A model generated the notes under the pieces. The model was not told where the DNA came from, searched no databases, and saw only the letters and a program-made list of their open reading frames with translations. A stretch of DNA of 64,000 nucleotides from Burkholderiales bacterium (GTDB lineage Bacteria > Pseudomonadota > Gammaproteobacteria > Burkholderiales > Burkholderiaceae_C): the NCBI GenBank assembly GCA_030604135.1, contig JAUVWL010000001.1, positions 303,580 to 367,579 of the forward strand, read 5' to 3'. Shown here one piece after another: positions 59,710 to 64,000 of this stretch; within the stretch, counting starts at the first letter, position 1, and each line of letters begins with the position of its first letter. A program made the translations under genes and the position numbers.

Positions 59710-60522
59710 TCAGATGGAGAGGGCCTTCCAGACCATGTAGGCAGCCAGCAGGTAGAGCACGCTGGCAAACACCCGCTTGAGCGACTTCACTGGCAGCGCG
59801 TGGGCGGCCTTGACACCCCAGGGCGCCATGAGCACGCTGGCCGCGGCGATGACCGCCAGGGCCGGTACGAACACGTAGCCGATCGAACCGGCGGGCAGGC
59901 CATCAACACCCCGGCCAGCCAGCACGTAGCCCACGCTGTTGGCCAGAGCAATGGGCAAGCCCAGGGCGGCACTGGTGGCCACCGCCTGGTGGATGACCAC
60001 GTTGCACCAGGTCATGAAGGGCACGCTGGCAAAGCCTCCGCCGGCGCCGACCAGGCCCGACAGGAACCCGATCACCGAGCCGGCGCCCAGCATCCCGGGC
60101 GCTCCCGGCAGGCCCCGAGTGGGTTTGGGCTTCTTGTCCAGCAGCATCTGCGTGGCCGAGAAGCTGACGAACAGGGCGAAGAACAGCGCCAGCCAGGCAC
60201 CCTTGAGCATGGCGAACACCCCCAGGCTGGCCACGGCAGCCCCGAGCACGATGCCGGGCGCCAGGCCGCGCACGATGTCCCAGCGGACCGCGCCGCGCTT
60301 GTGGTGGGCGCGCAGGCTGGAGATGGAGGTGAACACGATGGTCGACATCGAGGTGGCAATGGCCACCTTGACCGCCAGATCGGGGGAGACACCCCGCGCC
60401 GTCAGGATGGCCGTGAGAAACGGCACCATGATCATGCCCCCCCCAATGCCCAGCAACCCCGCCAGAAAGCCAGTGCACAGCCCCAGCACGACCAGATAGA
60501 CGATCAACAAGGGCTCAAGCAT
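59710..60522 (-). CDS. TauE/SafE-family permease
   Basis: A 270-residue membrane protein with about eight hydrophobic helices in two repeats. It opens with the family motif GFLAGLLGIGGGMIMVPFLT, and the second repeat has GFLSGLVGAGGGFASVPFM. These proteins export or import sulfite, sulfoacetate or similar sulfonates. The substrate is not predictable and no sulfur-metabolism gene adjoins it. Confidence 0.9.
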   Translation of the reverse strand: MLEPLLIVYLVVLGLCTGFLAGLLGIGGGMIMVPFLTAILTARGVSPDLAVKVAIATSMSTIVFTSISSLRAHHKRGAVRWDIVRGLAPGIVLGAAVASLGVFAMLKGAWLALFFALFVSFSATQMLLDKKPKPTRGLPGAPGMLGAGSVIGFLSGLVGAGGGFASVPFMTWCNVVIHQAVATSAALGLPIALANSVGYVLAGRGVDGLPAGSIGYVFVPALAVIAAASVLMAPWGVKAAHALPVKSLKRVFASVLYLLAAYMVWKALSI

Positions 60523-60564
60523 GAAGTAGAAATGTTCCGGAGAAGTGGTCTCCGGTCAGGGCAG

Positions 60565-60646
60565 CCGTGGAACCGGCTCAGCCGGGCCACAGGCTGCGTC
60601 CCCCCTCCCGCAGGAGAGGGGGGAAGACGCGAAGCGGCGCAGGGGG
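60565..60646 (+). repeat. Dispersed intergenic repeat, copy 2
   Basis: This stretch closely matches copy 1 at 32208-32307: CCGTGGAAC, GGCCACAGG, GCGTCCCCCCTCCC, GAGAGGGGGGAAG, CGCGAAGCGGCGCAGGGGG. The spacing between C-run and G-run is shorter here. The paired runs form a strong hairpin. It lies between the permease start and 6S RNA. Confidence 0.65.
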
Positions 60647-60657
60647 TGTTCGAATAA

Positions 60658-60834
60658 GGTGTCTGCGAGTGCCGCCGGACCGGCATCCTGAACCGGGGTT
60701 CAGGTGGGCGAGGGCAGCAAGGCTTCGGGTTCATCTGACGCGAGATGATCGCACCTGCCAGGCGATGTACCAAGCCCGGGCTCAATGAGCATTGGTTCAA
60801 GGAAATATAAAGCCCGACGTGCACCGCAGACGGT
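60658..60834 (-). ncRNA. ssrS: 6S RNA
   Basis: A minus-strand RNA of about 177 nt that would mimic an open promoter and bind sigma-70 RNA polymerase. The ends pair: 5' GTCTGCG-GTGC (60831-60821) with 3' GCAC-T-CGCAGAC (60672-60661). Near the 3' end is the CTGAACC/GGTTCAG hairpin (60688-60703), as in E. coli 6S, and the 5' half contains CCTTGAACCAATG. A -10 element TACAAT lies at 60845-60840. Its place just downstream of zapA on the same strand is the classic ssrS location. End points are approximate. Confidence 0.8.
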
Positions 60835-60894
60835 TTTCATTGTAGGGCTTGGAGGCCCTTGCGGTTCGGCCTGGTCGCGAAAAATGCCGGACGC

Positions 60895-61254
60895 TCAGAG
60901 GAGTTGACCGTCTTCCCCCAGAACCTGATCGAGTCGGTGGATCAGATCATCGAGATGGACCTGATCCGACGGGTCCACAAGGGCTGGAGCCGAGTCGGGC
61001 ACACGAGCGCCGGCTTCCGCAGTTGCGGGCAGCTCGCGTTCTTTCTGGGCCAGTTCAAAGGCCAGGTTCAACGAGGCGAGGACGGCAATGCGGTCACGGG
61101 CCCGCACCTTGCCCGCGTCACGGATGCGGCACATGGCCGTATCGACCCGTTCGACCGCATCCAGCAATGCCGATTCACCGCCTTCCGGACAGGAAAGCAG
61201 GTAACTCTGCCCCATGATCTGGACTTCCAGCTGCTTGGTCTGTGTCGGGCTCAA
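60895..61254 (-). CDS. zapA: Cell division protein ZapA
   Basis: A 119-residue Z-ring-associated protein that bundles FtsZ filaments. The N-terminal domain (QTKQLEVQIMGQSYLLSCPE) and the long helix (IAVLASLNLAFELAQKERE) are typical. The start is TTG 61254, selected by a strong CACGGAGGTCC 6 nt before it; no ATG is suitable. It lies 22 bp after the zapB-like gene and 60 bp before the 6S RNA. Confidence 0.9.
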   Translation of the reverse strand: MSPTQTKQLEVQIMGQSYLLSCPEGGESALLDAVERVDTAMCRIRDAGKVRARDRIAVLASLNLAFELAQKERELPATAEAGARVPDSAPALVDPSDQVHLDDLIHRLDQVLGEDGQLL

Positions 61255-61276
61255 TGGACGGACCTCCGTGTGGCGC

Positions 61277-61516
61277 TCATGCGTGATCGTCCTCTTGCGC
61301 AGCGGCGCCGTGAGACGTTGCCGGTGGCAGGCGGTCCAGCAAGGCATCGATGCGGGCACGGGCCGCTTGCAGGCGGGACTTGAGGGAATCGCGTTCGGTT
61401 TGCAGGCTGTTGACCTGCTGCTGCAGCAGCTGGTTGGTGCGCTGCAGCTCCTCGTGACGCACCAGCAGGCGTTCGACGCGTTCGGCAATCTGTTCCAGGG
61501 TGGTGGGCTCGGCCAT
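61277..61516 (-). CDS. Short coiled-coil protein upstream of zapA (ZapB-like/TIGR02449)
   Basis: A 79-residue protein that is almost all coiled coil: LEQIAERVERLLVRHEELQR, then QLLQQQVNSLQTERDSLKSR. The tail is acidic. Proteins of this type precede zapA in beta- and gammaproteobacteria and are presumed to join the division apparatus. The name is by context and pattern, not by a specific residue. It has GGAGAAG-like spacing upstream and is divergent from the riboswitch. Confidence 0.82.
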   Translation of the reverse strand: MAEPTTLEQIAERVERLLVRHEELQRTNQLLQQQVNSLQTERDSLKSRLQAARARIDALLDRLPPATSHGAAAQEDDHA

Positions 61517-61548
61517 GGCGGGAGGAGAAGTGTTGCTCCATTGTAGGG

Positions 61549-61575
61549 TTGCCGCAAGCAGGCCGGGCTTACAAT
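61549..61575 (+). promoter_or_regulatory. Candidate promoter for the cobalamin operon
   Basis: TTGCCG (61549-61554) and TACAAT (61570-61575) with a 15-nt spacer, immediately before the riboswitch. A minus-strand TACAAT (61545-61540) nearby may serve the zapB-like gene. Confidence 0.45.
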
Positions 61576-61582
61576 GATGGGG

Positions 61583-61805
61583 TTGGTGCTCGCGGTGTGG
61601 TTCTCATGCCGCAGTTCAACGGGAAGCAGGAGGGGAAGTTCACACGAACAGACCTAACCTGCGCTGCCCCCGCAACGGTAAGCAGACGAGCGTTCTCGAC
61701 CCCGGTCGATTGCTCAGCTTTCATGCAGCGGTCACTGGACGCCCCGGCGTCTGGGAAGGCCCATGAAGGTTGTTCTGCCAGCCCGGATACCGGCCAACAC
61801 GGTGG
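61583..61805 (+). promoter_or_regulatory. Cobalamin (AdoCbl-type) riboswitch
   Basis: Hallmark segments occur in order: GGTTCTCATGCC, AACGGGAAGCAGG, CCTGCGCTGCCCCCGCAACG followed by GTAAGC, GTCACTGG and CTGGGAAGGC, and finally the B12 box AGCCCGGATACCGGCC. The aptamer ends about 80 bp before the BtuB-type start, so binding of coenzyme B12 should repress translation or transcription of the receptor and the downstream cob gene. Confidence 0.95.
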
Positions 61806-61886
61806 TCGCATCTTCAATGGTGCGTCCGTGACGTCCATGCACCGTCGGGGAAGGCGGTGAGGACCTATCGTCTGTTGATCTTTTTC

Positions 61887-63749
61887 ATGAAGAAGTCCTT
61901 TGTGCGCATACCCACGGTTGCGCTTTCGCCTGTCCTTGCGGCGGGTTCGATGCTGTGCGCTTTCCCGGCCCAGGCGGTCGATGACGCCTCCACGGTGGTG
62001 GCCTCGCTGGACACGGTGGTGGTCACAGCCACCCGTTCTGCGCAGCCGATCACCGATGTGGTGGCCGATGTGACAGTGGTCGACCGCGAGCAGATCGACC
62101 GCAGCGGCGCGGTGGCGCTGGCCGATGTGCTGGCCCGGGTGCCGGGCATCACCATCACCCGCAACGGCGGGCCAGCCTCCACCACCAGTGTTTTTTTGCG
62201 AGGCGCCGAGGGGCGCTTCACGGCGGTGTTTGTCGACGGCGTGCGCATCGACTCCCAGTCCACCGGTGGGGCCACATGGAATGCCATTCCACTGTCGCAG
62301 GTCGATCGTATCGAGGTGTTGCGCGGACCGGCGGCCGCCATCTATGGCTCCGACGCAGTGGCCGGTGTGGTGCAGATCTTCACCCGACAGGGCGAGGAGG
62401 GCTTCTTCCCTAGCGCGCGTGTCGGCGTGGGAACCCACAACACGCGTGAGCTGGCTGTGGCGCTTCGGGGAGGTCAGGGGTCTTTCGACTACGCGTTGGG
62501 CCTGTCCGGTGAGCGCAGCGACGGCTTCAATGCACGTCCCGCCGGCAACCCGGACCGCGATGGTTACAGGACCGAGTCCTTTTCGGGTCGTGTGGGGTGG
62601 AAGCTGGCCGAAGGACACAGGCTGGAGGCCACGCTGCTCGACAGCCGGCAGAAGTCGGGCTACGACGGTTTCACCCCCGGACTGGACGACCAGAGTCTGC
62701 ACGACCTGCAGACCGTGGGGCTGAACTGGAGTGCACGCTGGAGCGACATGTGGAACACTCGTGTGGGCTACACAAGGGGCTCCGACCGCTACGAAACCAC
62801 GCCATCGCCCTACCTGACCGAGACCCGCATCAGCACCTGGCTGTGGCGCAACGAGCTCAAGCTCGGTCAGGGCTTGCTGAGTATCGACGTCGAACGGCGC
62901 GAAGACGAACTCAGGAACAACAGCACCTCGCCAGAGCTGACGTACCGCAGCCAGAACGCGCTGGCTGTGGGTTACGGCTTGCGCGCCGGTGCGCACACGG
63001 TCCAGCTGAACGCGCGCCACGACGACGACAGCGAGTTCGGCGGGCAGTCCACAGGATCGGTGGCCTACGCCTACGCCATCAACCCGACACTGCGGGCCAC
63101 GGCTTCAGCCGGCACGGCTTTTCGGGCGCCGACCCTGTTCCAGCGTTTCAGCATCTACGGCACGCCCGAACTGGAAGCAGAGACCGGACGCAATGTCGAG
63201 GCAGGGCTTGCCTGGCAGGAAGGCGCCAACCGCGCTTCGGTGGTGGTGTTCCGCAACGAGGTCGAGAACCTGATCAACTACATCAGCGGCCCGGGCAGTT
63301 GTGTCAACGGTGTGGGTGCCTTTGCCGGCTGTTATGGCAACGTGGGCAAGGCCCGCTACAGCGGCCTGACGCTCAGTGGAGGCACGCGCCTCGGTCCGGT
63401 GAACCTGGGCGGGTCGCTCGACCTGCTGCGCCCGAAAAATGTGGAGACTGGTCGCCTGTTGCCCCGCCGAGCCGAAACGCAGGCCACGCTCACCGCCGAC
63501 AGCCAGGTGTCCAGCTGGCGCCTGGGTGGCGAACTGCAGCACGTGGGCAAGCGATTCAACGACGTGGCCAACACACAGGCCCTGTCGGCCTACACCCTGC
63601 TGAACCTGACTGCCAGCACCACTGTGGCCCGCGACTGGACCGTGCTGGCTCGGGTGGACAACGTGTCCGACAAGGCCTATGAGTCGGTGCTGGGGTATGC
63701 GACAGCCGGGCGGACCTTTTACCTGGGTCTGACCTGGGCGCCACGCTGA
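61887..63749 (+). CDS. btuB: TonB-dependent vitamin B12 receptor, BtuB-type
   Basis: A 620-residue outer-membrane transporter. The signal peptide ends at CAFPAQA. The TonB box is DTVVVTATR, followed by a plug domain (DVLARVPGITITRNGG, VFVDGVRID, RIEVLRGPAAAIYGSDAVAG). The beta barrel ends in TFYLGLTWAPR. Control by the riboswitch directly upstream fixes the substrate class as cobalamin. ATG 61887 lacks a good ribosome-binding site; in-frame TTG 61875 or GTG 61857 may be used. Confidence 0.92.
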   Translation: MKKSFVRIPTVALSPVLAAGSMLCAFPAQAVDDASTVVASLDTVVVTATRSAQPITDVVADVTVVDREQIDRSGAVALADVLARVPGITITRNGGPASTTSVFLRGAEGRFTAVFVDGVRIDSQSTGGATWNAIPLSQVDRIEVLRGPAAAIYGSDAVAGVVQIFTRQGEEGFFPSARVGVGTHNTRELAVALRGGQGSFDYALGLSGERSDGFNARPAGNPDRDGYRTESFSGRVGWKLAEGHRLEATLLDSRQKSGYDGFTPGLDDQSLHDLQTVGLNWSARWSDMWNTRVGYTRGSDRYETTPSPYLTETRISTWLWRNELKLGQGLLSIDVERREDELRNNSTSPELTYRSQNALAVGYGLRAGAHTVQLNARHDDDSEFGGQSTGSVAYAYAINPTLRATASAGTAFRAPTLFQRFSIYGTPELEAETGRNVEAGLAWQEGANRASVVVFRNEVENLINYISGPGSCVNGVGAFAGCYGNVGKARYSGLTLSGGTRLGPVNLGGSLDLLRPKNVETGRLLPRRAETQATLTADSQVSSWRLGGELQHVGKRFNDVANTQALSAYTLLNLTASTTVARDWTVLARVDNVSDKAYESVLGYATAGRTFYLGLTWAPR

Positions 63750-63752
63750 ACA

Positions 63753-64000
63753 TGTCGCCATACGCTGGCCCGCAGGCCTGCCCTGCCTTGCTGATCGCCG
63801 CTCCGGCCTCCGGTCAGGGAAAGACCACGGTCACGGCCGCGCTGGCGCGACTGTGCGCGCGGCAGGGCCGGCGGGTGCGGGTGTTCAAGTGCGGACCGGA
63901 CTTTCTGGACCCGCACTGGCACCAGCTGGCCAGCGGCCACCCGGTGCACAACCTGGACCTCTGGCTCAACGGCGAGGCGGACATCCGCACGCGCTTGCAC
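63753..64000 (+). CDS. cobB: Cobyrinate a,c-diamide synthase (3' truncated)
   Basis: The first 82 residues of a CobB/CbiA-type amidotransferase, cut by the window edge. It opens with ALLIAAPASGQGKTTVTAAL (P-loop) and RVFKCGPDFLDPHWHQLASG, the canonical N-terminus. It amidates the a and c side chains of cobyrinate. It starts 3 bp after btuB and shares the riboswitch, so a cobalamin synthesis cluster likely continues downstream. Confidence 0.93.

Overview
The window is a GC-rich chromosomal segment that reads as a betaproteobacterium of the order Burkholderiales, most likely family Comamonadaceae. This is inferred from gene order and protein character (rlmN-pilW-rodZ-ispG-hisS-yfgM-bamB-der-hfq-hflX-hflK-hflC-hisZ-purA; rpsF-priB-rpsR-rplI-dnaB; alaA-hom-thrC followed by molybdopterin genes and clpB), not from any database search. 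Almost all of it is dense core genome. No rRNA, tRNA, CRISPR array, prophage or insertion sequence was recognised.

Layout. 1-12.7 kb is one long plus-strand run: the end of rlmN, then pilus assembly (pilW), cell shape (rodZ), isoprenoid synthesis (ispG), hisS, the envelope genes yfgM and bamB, the ribosome GTPase der, hfq, hflX, hflK, hflC and a DUF2065 gene. A long imperfect palindrome (12.79-12.95 kb) separates it from hisZ-purA-phosphoribosyltransferase and a cystathionine beta-lyase-like gene. 17.7-22.6 kb holds mnmH, a divergent tesA/ybbA pair and a hybrid kinase/response-regulator pair. 22.7-28.7 kb carries a putative lipoprotein next to an OmpA-type protein, rlmB, a sirtuin, a Yip1 membrane protein and a two-gene short-chain chromate transporter. 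28.8-32.0 kb is the ribosomal protein/primosome operon, with a near-consensus promoter, then dnaB preceded by DnaA-box-like sites. 32.3-35.4 kb is a minus-strand group (PhoH/PIN, peroxiredoxin, Mth938 domain). 35.5-43.0 kb is alaA-hom-thrC-mobB-moeA-moaD-moaE-GNAT, followed by clpB with a heat-shock-type promoter.

45.9-58.3 kb is the more accessory part: a small protein divergent from a DUF1631 gene, an MFS transporter with a thiamine-diphosphate enzyme, a LuxR/Crp regulator pair, and a three-gene minus-strand operon. That operon encodes a class III adenylate cyclase with TolB-like and TPR regions, a vanadium-haloperoxidase/PAP2 protein with eleven N-terminal GGY triplets, and a signal-less subtilisin. 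A Crp-type regulator with an apparently intact cAMP cassette lies beside it. This is the best candidate here for an undescribed system.

58.4-64 kb contains an H1-like/SWIB chromatin protein with a bidirectional terminator, an RraA-family protein, a TauE/SafE permease, 6S RNA downstream of zapA and a zapB-like gene, and a cobalamin riboswitch controlling a BtuB-type receptor followed by the start of cobyrinate a,c-diamide synthase, where the window ends.

Start codons were re-chosen where family length and Shine-Dalgarno sequences disagreed with the longest reading frame. Several genes (alaA, moaE, zapA, the DUF2065 gene, probably hflX) appear to start with TTG.
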